DNA from: Devosia sp. 66-22
Lineage (GTDB): Bacteria; Pseudomonadota; Alphaproteobacteria; Rhizobiales; Devosiaceae
DNA: 64,000 nt
NCBI GenBank assembly: GCA_001899065.1
Contig: MKUZ01000013.1
Location: forward strand, 1-64,000
Direction of reading: 5' to 3'
The notes below the pieces were generated by a model. That model was not told the origin of the DNA. It ran no database searches and saw nothing but the letters and a program-made list of their open reading frames with translations. This document shows, in pieces, positions 25,715-34,576 of this stretch; position 1 is the first letter of the stretch; each line of letters begins with the position of its first letter. The translations under genes and the position numbers were made by a program.

Positions 25715-26975
25715 AGGTGTTGGCGGCGATCGACTCCGGTTTCATCTCGATGGAGAAGCCGGGACGCGAGGGCGGCATGTAGGCGGCGTTCTCGATCACG
25801 CATGGGTCGAGGAAGTGCTCGTGCAGATGGTCGACGAACTCGATGACGCGACCGTCTTTGCTGCCCGAGACCGCGATGTAGTCGATCATCGACAGGTGCT
25901 GGACGTATTCGCACAGCCCCACCCCGCCGGCATGCGGCCACACCGGCAGGCCGTACTTGGCCGCCATCAGCAACACGCTGAGCACTTCGTTGAGGCCGCC
26001 GATCCGGCACGCATCGATCTGCACCACGTCGATGGCGCCGCGCGTGATGAACTGCTTGAACATGATCCGGTTCTGGCACATCTCGCCGGTCGCCACCTTC
26101 ACCGGGGCCACGCCCTCGCGGATATTGCGGTGTCCCTCGATATCATCGGGGCTGGTGGGCTCCTCGATGAAAAAGGGGTTGAAGCGCTTCAGCTCATTCA
26201 CCCAGCCGATCGCCTGGTCGACCTCCCACACCTGGTTGGCGTCGATCATCAGCCGGCGGTCGGGGCCCATGATCGAGCGGACGATCTCGAGCCGGCGGAT
26301 GTCGTCGGCAAGATCGCGGCCGACCTTCATCTTGATGTGGGTGAAGCCCTGCTCGACCGCCTCAGTGGCCAGCCGCGTCAGTTTCTCGTTGGAGTAGCCC
26401 AGCCAGCCTGCCGAGGTGGTGTAGCAGGCATAGCCCTCCGCCTTGAGCCGGGCGATGCGCTCGGCCTTGCCGGGCTCAGCGCGACGGAAGATCTCGAGCG
26501 CCTCCTCTGGGGTGACGGCATCGGTGAGGTAGCGGAAGTCGATGATGGAAACGAGCTGCTCGGGGCTCATCTCGCCCACCAACTGCCACACCGGCTTGCC
26601 CGCCTGCTTGGCGAGAAGGTCCCAGGCAGCATTGACGACGGCACCGGTCGCGAGGTGCATCGCGCCCTTGTCCGGGCCGATCCAGCGGAGCTGGCTGTCG
26701 CCGGTGACGTGGCGCCAGAAGCGGCCGGGATTTTCGGCGATCCAGTCGAGCTCGAGCCCGACCACTCGTCCTTCGAGTGCGCGGATCGCGGCGACCACGA
26801 CCTCATTGCCGCGTCCGATGGTGAAGGTGAGCCCGTGTCCCTGATGCGGCCCGTCGGTTTCGAGCACCACATAGGCGGCCGAATAGTCCGGATCGGGGTT
26901 CATGGCATCCGAGCCGTCGAGCGACGCGGAAGTAGGGAAACGGAGGTCGTAAGTCGTCAGTCCAGTGATGCGCAT
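25704..26975 (-). CDS. L-fuconate dehydratase (enolase superfamily)
   Basis: A 423-residue enolase-superfamily protein. The opening MRITGLTTYDLRFPTS and SLDGSDAMNPDPDYSAAYVV are characteristic of L-fuconate dehydratase. Active-site residues are in place: K215 and K217 (HIKMKVG), D245 (IDANQVW), E271, E298 and H348 (WPHAGGVGLCEY), at a constant offset of 3 from the characterised Xanthomonas enzyme. It dehydrates L-fuconate to 2-keto-3-deoxy-L-fuconate. Last gene of the minus-strand sugar operon, starting in an ATGA overlap with the second enolase-superfamily gene. Confidence 0.9.
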   Translation of the reverse strand: MRITGLTTYDLRFPTSASLDGSDAMNPDPDYSAAYVVLETDGPHQGHGLTFTIGRGNEVVVAAIRALEGRVVGLELDWIAENPGRFWRHVTGDSQLRWIGPDKGAMHLATGAVVNAAWDLLAKQAGKPVWQLVGEMSPEQLVSIIDFRYLTDAVTPEEALEIFRRAEPGKAERIARLKAEGYACYTTSAGWLGYSNEKLTRLATEAVEQGFTHIKMKVGRDLADDIRRLEIVRSIMGPDRRLMIDANQVWEVDQAIGWVNELKRFNPFFIEEPTSPDDIEGHRNIREGVAPVKVATGEMCQNRIMFKQFITRGAIDVVQIDACRIGGLNEVLSVLLMAAKYGLPVWPHAGGVGLCEYVQHLSMIDYIAVSGSKDGRVIEFVDHLHEHFLDPCVIENAAYMPPSRPGFSIEMKPESIAANTFRG

Positions 26976-28081
26976 CAGACAATAATCGTGTGGGTGCCGT
27001 CGACGGTCATGCGTTCGATTGCCTCGAGATCCCACGCGATCCCTAGGCCGGGAGCGCTGGAGGGGATCGCCTTGCCGTCGCGGATGGTCATGCCTTCGGT
27101 GGTGATGGTGTCGAGCTGGGGGATGTATTCCACCCAGCGGGCGTTGGGGACCGCGCAGCAGAGCGCGACATGCAGCTCCATGAGGAAGTGCGGGCAGACG
27201 GCGATGTTGAACGCCTCCGCCATGTGCGCAACCTTGAGCCAGGGGGTAATGCCGCCGATGCGGCCGACATCGACCTGCACGATCGAGCAGGCGTGCCGCT
27301 CGAGATATTCGCGGAAGTGGAGGTGCGAGTAGAGGCTTTCGCCGACCGCGATCGGAATGGAGGTATGGGCGTTGAGCCGCACATGGCCCTCTATGTCGTC
27401 GGCGGTCAGCGGCTCCTCGAGCCAGCCGATGTCGAGCGCCTCGTAGGCGCGGGCGCGGCGGATAGCCTCGTCGACATTGAACTTCTGGTTGGCGTCGGTG
27501 AAGATCTCGAAGCCCTGCCCCACCGCCTCGCGGACGGCGGAGATGCGTGCCACATCCTCGTGCACGGGGCGGCCGACCTTGATCTTGCAGCCGCTGAACC
27601 CGTCGGCCCTGGCGCGAAGCGCATCCTCGACGAGTGCCGACGGCTCCAGATGGAGCCAGCCGCCTTCTGTGGTGTAGAGTGGAATCTCGCTCTGCGCGCC
27701 ACCGGCGAGCAGGTGCAGCGGCAGGCCGAGCTTGCGCGACTGCAGATCCCACAGCGCTGTGTCGATGGCGGCGAGCGCGATGGAGGTGATGGCGCCCACC
27801 GAGGTCGCGTGCGTGAGGAACAGCAAATCGCGCCAGATGCGCTCGATCTCGTGCGCCTCGCGGCCGATGAGCGCTGGGGCGAGCGTGCGCTTGAGCAGCT
27901 CCATCACCGAATGGCCGCCGGTGCCGATGGTGTAGCTGTAGCCGGTGCCCACCGCGCCATCGGCATCGGTGATGCGGACGATCGGCGTTTCCTGGCTGAC
28001 GAAGGACTGGATGGCGTCGACCCGCTTCACCTTGGGCTTGAGGTCGACCATCAGCAGTTCGACGCGCGTGATTTTGGCCAT
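26975..28081 (-). CDS. Mandelate racemase/muconate lactonizing enzyme family dehydratase
   Basis: A 368-residue enolase-superfamily enzyme of the mandelate racemase subgroup. Likely catalytic and metal residues are K166 and K168 (CKIKVG), D196 (TDANQK), E222, E248 and H298 (CPHFLMELH). It lies 2 bases after the ABC ATPase gene and overlaps the fuconate dehydratase gene, so it works on the same or a related sugar acid. It could be a second acid-sugar dehydratase or an epimerase; the sequence does not decide. Confidence 0.85.
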   Translation of the reverse strand: MAKITRVELLMVDLKPKVKRVDAIQSFVSQETPIVRITDADGAVGTGYSYTIGTGGHSVMELLKRTLAPALIGREAHEIERIWRDLLFLTHATSVGAITSIALAAIDTALWDLQSRKLGLPLHLLAGGAQSEIPLYTTEGGWLHLEPSALVEDALRARADGFSGCKIKVGRPVHEDVARISAVREAVGQGFEIFTDANQKFNVDEAIRRARAYEALDIGWLEEPLTADDIEGHVRLNAHTSIPIAVGESLYSHLHFREYLERHACSIVQVDVGRIGGITPWLKVAHMAEAFNIAVCPHFLMELHVALCCAVPNARWVEYIPQLDTITTEGMTIRDGKAIPSSAPGLGIAWDLEAIERMTVDGTHTIIV

Positions 28082-28083
28082 GG

Positions 28084-29169
28084 TCAGGCCCTCAGCGTCT
28101 TGCCGCTCGCCTTGTCGAAGACGTGCAGGCGGGTGAGGTCGAGGGTGAAGTCCAGCATTTCACCGGGCTGGACGGGGCGCGGATCGAGCATCTTGCCCTG
28201 CACTTCCTTGCCGCCGAGCTCGGCGAAGAGAATGGTTTCGGTGCCCAGCGGCTCGGCGATCATCACGGTGCGCGCCACGCTGACGGACCTGTCGGCGCCA
28301 TGCAGCGAATGGCCCTTGGGCGCGAAGGATTCCGGACGGAAGCCGAGAACGATCTGCTGGCCCTCGCTGACCCTGGCATCGGCGGGGAGCGGCACCTCGA
28401 CGCCATCGGAGAGGCGGGCCTTGCCGTTGGCGACGATCGCGTCGAGCTGGTTCATCGGCGGCGAGCCGATGAACCCTGCAACGAAGGTGTTGGCGGGCTT
28501 CTCAAAGACCTGCGTCGGGGTACCCACCTGCTCCACATAGCCATCGCGCATGATGACGATGCGGTCGGCGAGCGTCATGGCCTCCACCTGGTCGTGCGTC
28601 ACATAGATGACGGTGGTCTTGACCCGCTGGTGCAGCCGCTTGATCTCGACGCGCATCTGACCGCGCAGCTTGGCGTCGAGGTTGGAGAGCGGTTCGTCGA
28701 ACAGGAACACGTCCGGATTGCGCACGATGGCGCGGCCCATCGCGACGCGCTGGCGCTGGCCGCCGCTGAGGTGCGCCGGCAGGCGGTCCATATAGGGCTC
28801 GAGCCCGAGGATGTCGGCCGCCTCGTTCACCCGCTTGGTGATCTCGGCTTCCGGCTCCTTGGCGATCTTGAGGCCGAAGCCGAGATTCTCGCGCACCGTC
28901 ATGTGCGGATAGAGCGCATAGGACTGGAACACCATCGAGATGTTGCGGCTGCGCGGCGGCAGGGCATTCACCACGCGGTCGCCGATCGAGATGGTGCCGT
29001 CCGAGATTTCCTCGAGCCCCGCCACCATGCGCAACGTCGTCGACTTGCCGCAGCCGGAGGGGCCGACCAGCACCACGAATTCGTTGTGCGCCACTTCGAG
29101 GTCGATGCCATGCACCACCTCTTCGCGCCCGTAGCGCTTGACGACCTTTTTGAGGGAAACGTTCGCCAT
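28084..29169 (-). CDS. Carbohydrate ABC transporter ATPase (UgpC/MalK type)
   Basis: A 361-residue ATPase with Walker A GPSGCGKS, a Q-loop at MVFQSYALYPHMTV, signature LSGGQRQRVAMGRAI, Walker B VFLFDEPLSNLDA and a C-terminal TOBE domain. It is close to the solitary ATPase at 11335-12393 but sits 2 bases after its own permease genes, so it is the dedicated energy subunit of this importer. Confidence 0.93.
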   Translation of the reverse strand: MANVSLKKVVKRYGREEVVHGIDLEVAHNEFVVLVGPSGCGKSTTLRMVAGLEEISDGTISIGDRVVNALPPRSRNISMVFQSYALYPHMTVRENLGFGLKIAKEPEAEITKRVNEAADILGLEPYMDRLPAHLSGGQRQRVAMGRAIVRNPDVFLFDEPLSNLDAKLRGQMRVEIKRLHQRVKTTVIYVTHDQVEAMTLADRIVIMRDGYVEQVGTPTQVFEKPANTFVAGFIGSPPMNQLDAIVANGKARLSDGVEVPLPADARVSEGQQIVLGFRPESFAPKGHSLHGADRSVSVARTVMIAEPLGTETILFAELGGKEVQGKMLDPRPVQPGEMLDFTLDLTRLHVFDKASGKTLRA

Positions 29170-29171
29170 GA

Positions 29172-30032
29172 CTACCCTTTGACTCCGCCGAAGGTGAGGC
29201 CGGCGATCAGATGCTTCTGGACAATGAAGGTGAGGACCAGCGCGGGAATGATGATGAGCACGGCCATCGCGCTCATCCCCGCCCAGTCCACCGTGAACTG
29301 CGCCGTGAAATCCATGAGACCCACGGGCATTGTCTTGCTTGCCGTGGTGCGCGTGAGCTGGCTCGCGAGAGCGTACTCGTTCCACGAGGTGAGGAAGGCA
29401 AAGATCGCCGCCGAGGCGAGGCCGGCGCGGGCGAGCGGGAACTCGACCTTCCAGAACGCCTGCCAGCGCGTGCAGCCGTCGATCTGTGCGGCCTCGCTCA
29501 GGTCGATCGGGATCTGGCGGAAGAAACCGTCGGTGAGCCAGATCGTGAAGGGGATGTTGATCGACATGTAGACCAGGATCATGCCCCAGCTCGTGTCGAT
29601 CAGCCCCAGCCGCGCCCACAGGATGAAAAGCGGCAGGCTGAGCGCCACGCCCGGCACGGTGCGGCTGAGCATGAAGCCAAGGAATAGCGCGCCCTTGCCC
29701 TTGAAGCGGTAGCGCGCGAAGGCATAGCCGCCCATCATGCCCACGGCGATGGCAACGACCGTCGAGGTCACCGAGATGACCAGCGAATTGACGAAGTACT
29801 GCGCGACGGGCAGGCCCTGCTGCGTATCGAGCAGGCCGAAGATGCCCTGGAAGTTCTTGAGCGTGAGCTCCTGCGGTATCCACACGGCGGGCTTGGCGAG
29901 AATCTCGATGTTCTGCCGGAAGGCGGTGAGCACCACCCAGGCGCCAGGCACCACCAGGATCGTCATGGAGACGAAGACCCCCAGCCGGATCAGCCAGCGC
30001 TGCCAGGGCTTCTCGATGGTCATGGCGCTCAT
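29172..30032 (-). CDS. Carbohydrate ABC transporter permease, MalG type
   Basis: A 286-residue membrane protein with six predicted helices. The EAA loop is SEAAQIDGCTRWQAFWKVEF and the segment FLTSWNEYALA is typical of the MalG branch. The ATG at 30032 overlaps the stop of the other permease gene (ATGA), so the heterodimer is co-translated. Confidence 0.92.
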   Translation of the reverse strand: MSAMTIEKPWQRWLIRLGVFVSMTILVVPGAWVVLTAFRQNIEILAKPAVWIPQELTLKNFQGIFGLLDTQQGLPVAQYFVNSLVISVTSTVVAIAVGMMGGYAFARYRFKGKGALFLGFMLSRTVPGVALSLPLFILWARLGLIDTSWGMILVYMSINIPFTIWLTDGFFRQIPIDLSEAAQIDGCTRWQAFWKVEFPLARAGLASAAIFAFLTSWNEYALASQLTRTTASKTMPVGLMDFTAQFTVDWAGMSAMAVLIIIPALVLTFIVQKHLIAGLTFGGVKG

Positions 30033-30934
30033 TGTGCACCTCCCATGAAGGTGCGCGCCTGCGTCAGCTTGCGGTAGTAGAAGACGGTGAACGCGATCGA
30101 CAGGATGATCGACACGTAACCCATCGCATTGGCCATGCCCATCTGGCTGTTCTGGTAGCCGGTGCGCGTCATCAGCGTCCACAACAGCTCGGTGCGGCCG
30201 GCAGGACCGCCATTGGTCATGATGCGCACCATGTCGTAGGCGCGCGCCACGTCGAGCGAGCGGATGGTCATGGCGATGTAGATGAAGGGCATGAGGAAGG
30301 GCAGCGTGATGTGGCGGAACACCTGCCAGGGATTGCAGCCATCGACGCGCGCCGCCTCGAGCGGCTCCTTGGGCAACGCCATGAGGCCGGCGAGCAGCAG
30401 GATGGCGAACACCGAAGTCGACATCCACACTTCGGCGAAGATGATCGCGAAATTGGCGAGGATCGGATCGACCAGCCACGCGATGGGCTCGCGGATGAGG
30501 CCGAGGTCGAAGAGCGCATTGTTGACGAGGCCGACGGCGTCGTTGAACAGGTACTTGAACTGGAAGCCCACCAGGATAGGCGAGAACATCATGGGGAACA
30601 TCATGATGGTGCGCAGCGTGCGCTGGCCCCAGGTGATCTTGTTGACGAGCAGCGCGAGGCCGAGGCCGAGCAGCAGCTCGAGATTGAGCGCGATGGTGAT
30701 GAACAGCACGGTGCGCCCGAACGCCCACCAGAAATCGCTGCTGGCCAGTACGCGCTGGTAGTTGCGCAGCCCGACCCACTGGAACAGCGTCGCGGGCTTG
30801 GTGAGATTGTAGCCGGTAAAGCTTGTCCACAGCGAAACGAGCAGCGGCACGAGCACGACCGCGAGGATCACCGCGATCGCCGGCAGAAGCAGCAGATAGG
30901 GCGTCGCCTGGGGCGAGCGGAAGAACCTGGTCAC
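30029..30934 (-). CDS. Carbohydrate ABC transporter permease, MalF type
   Basis: A 301-residue membrane protein with six helices and the EAA loop LEAARVDGCNPWQVFRHITL. The GTG at 30934 (MTRFFRSPQATPYLLLLPA) gives the usual permease N-terminus; the frame is open further upstream but lacks a plausible start. It is separated from the binding-protein gene by 109 bases that contain a hairpin. Confidence 0.88.
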   Translation of the reverse strand: MTRFFRSPQATPYLLLLPAIAVILAVVLVPLLVSLWTSFTGYNLTKPATLFQWVGLRNYQRVLASSDFWWAFGRTVLFITIALNLELLLGLGLALLVNKITWGQRTLRTIMMFPMMFSPILVGFQFKYLFNDAVGLVNNALFDLGLIREPIAWLVDPILANFAIIFAEVWMSTSVFAILLLAGLMALPKEPLEAARVDGCNPWQVFRHITLPFLMPFIYIAMTIRSLDVARAYDMVRIMTNGGPAGRTELLWTLMTRTGYQNSQMGMANAMGYVSIILSIAFTVFYYRKLTQARTFMGGAQ

Positions 30935-31001
30935 GTGACTGCTGTCCTGGCCCGAGAGTGTTGCAGCGGACAGTGTACCGCTGTTGCTTCCGAAGAAAGA
31001 G

Positions 31002-31028
31002 GGCCGCCCGGCATGTCTCCGGGCGGCC
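31002..31028 (-). other. Hairpin between the sugar-binding-protein and permease genes
   Basis: A perfect 10-bp stem GGCCGCCCGG/CCGGGCGGCC (31002-31011, 31019-31028) followed on the minus strand by CTCTTTCTTC. It lies 15 bases after the binding-protein stop and may act as a partial terminator and mRNA-stabilising element. Confidence 0.6.
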
Positions 31029-31043
31029 GAGGTCGGGAGGACC

Positions 31044-32372
31044 TTACTGGAGGAGGCCCGCGTCCTGCATGATGACGGTCGCCTCGGCGACGGCGTCATC
31101 GAGCGCCTGCTGGACGGGCTTCTGGCCAACGATGGCGGCCTGGACGTTCGGCCAGATCACGTTGCTCACTTCGATCCACTGCGCGATCAGCGGCGGCGTG
31201 CGCGCTTCGGCGAGCGAGGCTTCCCACGCGGTGAACATGTCGACCATGAACGCCTTGTCGTTGGCCTTGAACCATTCCTTGACGGCCGGATAGGTCGCGG
31301 TGCGGGTCGGCAGGTTGCCGGCCTGGGCTTCCATCATTTCGCTCTCGTCATTGGTGAGGAACACCGCGAACGAGGCCGCTGCCGGCTTGTTGTCGCACTG
31401 CTGCGTCACCGAGAAGGAGTGCGAGCCAGACCAGCCGCCGCGGATGCCCGCGGTGCCTTTCGGGGCTGTCGCAAAGCCGAGCTCGGACGCGATCTTGGAA
31501 GCGTTCGGATCGGAGTAGAAGCCGGCAAAGCCCGGCCAGTCGAGATCGACCGCGAGCTGCCCCGCGGCCATCGCCGCGCCGATATCGTCCCAGGTGTAGT
31601 TGATGGTACCGGCCGGGACGGCCTTGGCGTCGTAGATGTCCTTGAACCAGTTCACCGCATCGACGCCGGCCTGCGAGTTGAAGATCGGCTTCCAGTTTTC
31701 ATCGAAGATATCGCCGCCATTGGCGCGCAGGATCTCCATGAACCGACCCGACATGCCCTCGTCCTTGCCGGCGAAGGCGGTGCCGTAGAGGTTCGGCGGG
31801 TCAGCGAAGAAGATGACCTGCTGCTTGAGCTCGTCGAAGGTCTGCGGCGGCGCGAGGTCGGTGCCGAACTTCTCCTTGTAGGCGGCCTGCCTGGCCGGAT
31901 CCTCGTAGAGGCTCTTGCGGTAGTAGAGATTGGACACGTCGGTGACGCGCGGCAGCTGCACGAGACGACCGTCGACCATCGCCGAAGCCAGCGTGCCCGG
32001 CACGTACTTGTCGAGCTCGGACTGCGGGATCAGTTCCTTGAGGTCGACATAGAGGTCGCCATACTGCGGCGCGAAGCTGGTGTGATTGGAGCCCACGCAC
32101 CAGGTGATCGAGCCCGACGCGATGTCCTGCTTGATCTCGCGGTCGAGGTCGAAATGGTTCTTGGACGAAACGATCTCGACCTTGGCGCCGGTCAGCGCCT
32201 CCCACTCGGGAATGCGGGTGTAGAGCTTTTCGTACTGCGTGCCGCCAATCAGCTTCACCTTGAGCGTGTAGCCGTCGAACTTGCCGTAGTCGAAGTCCTG
32301 CGCCATCGCGGCGCCGCTGAGCAGACCCAGCGCGCACGACGCGAGCAGCGCCGTCGTCAGTTTGTTGGACAT
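31044..32372 (-). CDS. Carbohydrate ABC transporter periplasmic binding protein
   Basis: A 442-residue family 1 solute-binding protein. The signal peptide ends GAAMA before QDFDYGKFDGYTL, and conserved segments include TGAKVEIV, NLYYRKSLYED and AMAAGQLAVDLDWPGFAG. AGGAGGAG just before the ATG is a strong ribosome-binding site. First gene of the operon with two permeases, the ATPase and two enolase-superfamily dehydratases, so its ligand is probably L-fucose, another deoxysugar or a sugar acid. It is divergent from the iclR gene. Confidence 0.92.
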   Translation of the reverse strand: MSNKLTTALLASCALGLLSGAAMAQDFDYGKFDGYTLKVKLIGGTQYEKLYTRIPEWEALTGAKVEIVSSKNHFDLDREIKQDIASGSITWCVGSNHTSFAPQYGDLYVDLKELIPQSELDKYVPGTLASAMVDGRLVQLPRVTDVSNLYYRKSLYEDPARQAAYKEKFGTDLAPPQTFDELKQQVIFFADPPNLYGTAFAGKDEGMSGRFMEILRANGGDIFDENWKPIFNSQAGVDAVNWFKDIYDAKAVPAGTINYTWDDIGAAMAAGQLAVDLDWPGFAGFYSDPNASKIASELGFATAPKGTAGIRGGWSGSHSFSVTQQCDNKPAAASFAVFLTNDESEMMEAQAGNLPTRTATYPAVKEWFKANDKAFMVDMFTAWEASLAEARTPPLIAQWIEVSNVIWPNVQAAIVGQKPVQQALDDAVAEATVIMQDAGLLQ

Positions 32373-32432
32373 GAGATTCTCCTCCTGAGACCCTTCCGCC
32401 GCCTTGCCCTACATCGGGCTTGATCGTGCATA

Positions 32433-32451
32433 GATGAAAAGTCTATTCGTA
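32433..32451. promoter_or_regulatory. Putative IclR operator, site 1
   Basis: The core TGAAAAGTCTATTC (32435-32448) is shared, with one difference, with a site at 34526-34539. It lies in the divergent region between the binding-protein gene and iclR, where an operator controlling both is expected. Confidence 0.55.
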
Positions 32452-32523
32452 GGTAAGCACAGTTGACGACCCAACGTCAACGGCTAGCATCCGCGCGAAT
32501 TCGGCGTGGGAAGGGAGTACCCG

Positions 32524-33303
32524 GTGACGGCGACTGACGCGGAAGACCTCGACAAGTATCGCGCACCGGCGCTCGATAAGGGTCTCGATATCCTCGAACT
32601 CCTTGCGGCAACTGAGGAAGGGCTGAGCCAGGCGGAAATCGCCAAGGCGCTGGAACGCTCTCCCAACGAGATCTACCGCATGCTCGACCGCCTGGTGCGC
32701 CGCGACTACGTCCGCCGCACCAGCGCCGACCGTTACGAACTGACGCTCAAGCTGTTCGAACTGAGCCACATGACGCCGCCGATTCGGCGGCTGGTGAGCC
32801 AATCGATGCCGGTGCTGCGCCGCTTTGCGCGCGACTCCGAGCAGGCCGTGCACCTCGTCATCCACGACCGCAACATCCTCGTGGTCGTGGCGCAGGTGGA
32901 TGGACCGGGCTACTGGAACGTGTCGATCCGCGTCGGCTCGCGCATCGGCCTCGTCAACACCGGCTCGGGCCATGTGTTCCTTGCCTTCGCATCCGACGAA
33001 GACCGCGCGCTGATGCTCGAGGACCTCAACGGCAAGCGCCGCGAGAAGCTGCCGCCGCAACTGGCGGCGCGCGTCGCCCGGGTGCGCGAGCAGGGCTACG
33101 AGGCGATGGAGAGCCAGCAGACCGCGAGCGTGACCAACCTCTCGGTTCCCATCTTCGGCCCGCTCGGCACGATCATCGCCGCCCTCACCTCCCCCTACAC
33201 CGAGCGTCTCGACAAGAAGGAGGCGCCAGGCAAGGCCACCGCGTTGAAGCTGCTGATCGCGGCCGGCAACGAAATCTCGCAGCGCTCGATCGCCAAGGAC
33301 TAG
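32524..33303 (+). CDS. IclR family regulator of the sugar cluster
   Basis: A 259-residue regulator with a winged helix (LSQAEIAKALERSPNEIYRM) and an IclR effector domain (GSGHVFLAFASDED; QTASVTNLSVPIFGPLG). The start is the GTG at 32524, six bases after AAGGGAG; an in-frame GTG at 32506 lacks such a site. It is divergent from the sugar ABC operon and leads the plus-strand operon with the lactonase (2-base gap). The conserved motif at 32433 and 34524 is its likely binding site. Confidence 0.88.
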   Translation: MTATDAEDLDKYRAPALDKGLDILELLAATEEGLSQAEIAKALERSPNEIYRMLDRLVRRDYVRRTSADRYELTLKLFELSHMTPPIRRLVSQSMPVLRRFARDSEQAVHLVIHDRNILVVVAQVDGPGYWNVSIRVGSRIGLVNTGSGHVFLAFASDEDRALMLEDLNGKRREKLPPQLAARVARVREQGYEAMESQQTASVTNLSVPIFGPLGTIIAALTSPYTERLDKKEAPGKATALKLLIAAGNEISQRSIAKD

Positions 33304-33305
33304 AT

Positions 33306-34139
33306 ATGCGCATTCTCGATACCCACCTCCACCTCGTCTATCTCGACAAGTTCTCCTACCCCTGGCTCGACGGCGCCCCGGCGCTCAAGCAGCAGTGGAG
33401 TGTCGAGAGCTATTTCGCCGAAGCCGAAAAGCTCGGAATCGAAACGGCGCTCCACATGGAGGTCGACGTCGCCGAACAGGAAATGGAGGACGAAACCCGC
33501 TTCGTGCTCGGCAACCTGCATCCGCGCATCGGCGGCGCCATCGCCGCAGCACGTCCGGAACATGTCGACTTTCCGCGACACCTCGAGCGCCTCGCGGCCA
33601 TGCCGGGGGTCAAGGGCATCCGTCGCATCCTGCATACGCAGCCTGACGAACTCAGCCAGGGCGACCTGTTTGCCGCCAATCTCCGCCGCCTGGCCGCGCA
33701 CGGACTGAACTTCGATCTGTGCGTCAGGGCGGACCAGCTGCCGATCGGCCGCGCGCTGGTCGCCAAATGCCCCGACGTCACCTTCGTCATGGACCATTGC
33801 GGCGTGCCCGACGTTGCCGGCCAGGGGCTCGATCCGTGGCGGGACAACATCCGGCGCATGGCCGAGCTGCCCAATGTCAACGCCAAGATTTCGGGCGTGG
33901 TGGCCTACGCCAAGCCCGACTGGCGCGTCGCCGACCTCCGCCCCTTCGTCGAGCACGTGATCGACTCGTTCGGCTGGGACCGCGTCGTGTGGGGCTCGGA
34001 CCACCCCGTCTGCACCCTCACCGCCAACCTCACCCGCTGGGTGGAGGCGACGCACCAGCTGATCGGCGGTGCGAGCGAGGACGAGAAGGCGAGCCTGCTG
34101 CACCGCAACGCCGAGCGCATTTACCGCGTGGGCCAATAG
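33306..34139 (+). CDS. Amidohydrolase, L-fucono- or L-rhamnonolactonase type
   Basis: A 277-residue TIM-barrel hydrolase of the COG3618 group, which includes fuconolactonases and rhamnonolactonases. Metal or catalytic residues are visible in DTHLHL (H7, H9), FVMDHCGVPD and VVWGSDHPVCT. It would open the sugar lactone made by a dehydrogenase to the aldonate used by the dehydratase at 25704-26975. It lies between iclR and the mutarotase-family gene. Confidence 0.85.
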   Translation: MRILDTHLHLVYLDKFSYPWLDGAPALKQQWSVESYFAEAEKLGIETALHMEVDVAEQEMEDETRFVLGNLHPRIGGAIAAARPEHVDFPRHLERLAAMPGVKGIRRILHTQPDELSQGDLFAANLRRLAAHGLNFDLCVRADQLPIGRALVAKCPDVTFVMDHCGVPDVAGQGLDPWRDNIRRMAELPNVNAKISGVVAYAKPDWRVADLRPFVEHVIDSFGWDRVVWGSDHPVCTLTANLTRWVEATHQLIGGASEDEKASLLHRNAERIYRVGQ

Positions 34140-34172
34140 CCGCGACGTCATCGAAGCGAGGGAAGACCAGCA

Positions 34173-34502
34173 ATGAAGCGCTACGGAAGTGTCATCGGCC
34201 TCAAGCCGGAAGCGATCGCCGAATACAAGCGGGTGCACGCCGCGGTGTGGCCGAAGGTGCTCGAGCAGATCAAGCGCTCGAACATCTCCAACTACTCGAT
34301 CTATCTGCGCGAGCCGGAGAACCTGCTGTTCGCCTACTACGAATACACCGGCACCGATTATGACGGCGACATGGCGGCAATGGCCGCCGACCCGGTGACG
34401 CAGGACTGGTGGAAGGTGTGTATGCCGCTCCAGTCGCCTCTCGCGACGCGGCGCGACGGCGAGTGGTGGGCCGGGATGGAAGAGGTCTTCCACCTCGATT
34501 GA
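34173..34502 (+). CDS. L-rhamnose mutarotase family protein
   Basis: A 109-residue protein of the RhaM (DUF718) family: MKRYGSVIGLKPEAIAEYKR, HAAVWPKVLEQIK with the likely catalytic histidine, YSIYL and WWKVCMPLQ. Such proteins interconvert alpha and beta anomers of deoxysugars such as L-rhamnose or L-fucose. Its position 33 bases after the lactonase fits a deoxysugar pathway. Confidence 0.88.
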   Translation: MKRYGSVIGLKPEAIAEYKRVHAAVWPKVLEQIKRSNISNYSIYLREPENLLFAYYEYTGTDYDGDMAAMAADPVTQDWWKVCMPLQSPLATRRDGEWWAGMEEVFHLD

Positions 34503-34523
34503 GGCTTGCCCCTCCCCCTCATT

Positions 34524-34542
34524 TGTGAAAAGACTATTCACA
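34524..34542. promoter_or_regulatory. Putative IclR operator, site 2
   Basis: TGTGAAAAGACTATTCACA: an inverted repeat TGTGAA-N7-TTCACA whose core matches site 1 (32435-32448) at 13 of 14 bases. It lies 22 bases after the mutarotase stop and 34 bases before the next operon, which it probably controls. Confidence 0.6.
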
Positions 34543-34576
34543 TAAGAATGACGGCAAGGCGCCGTCGGGAGGCAGC

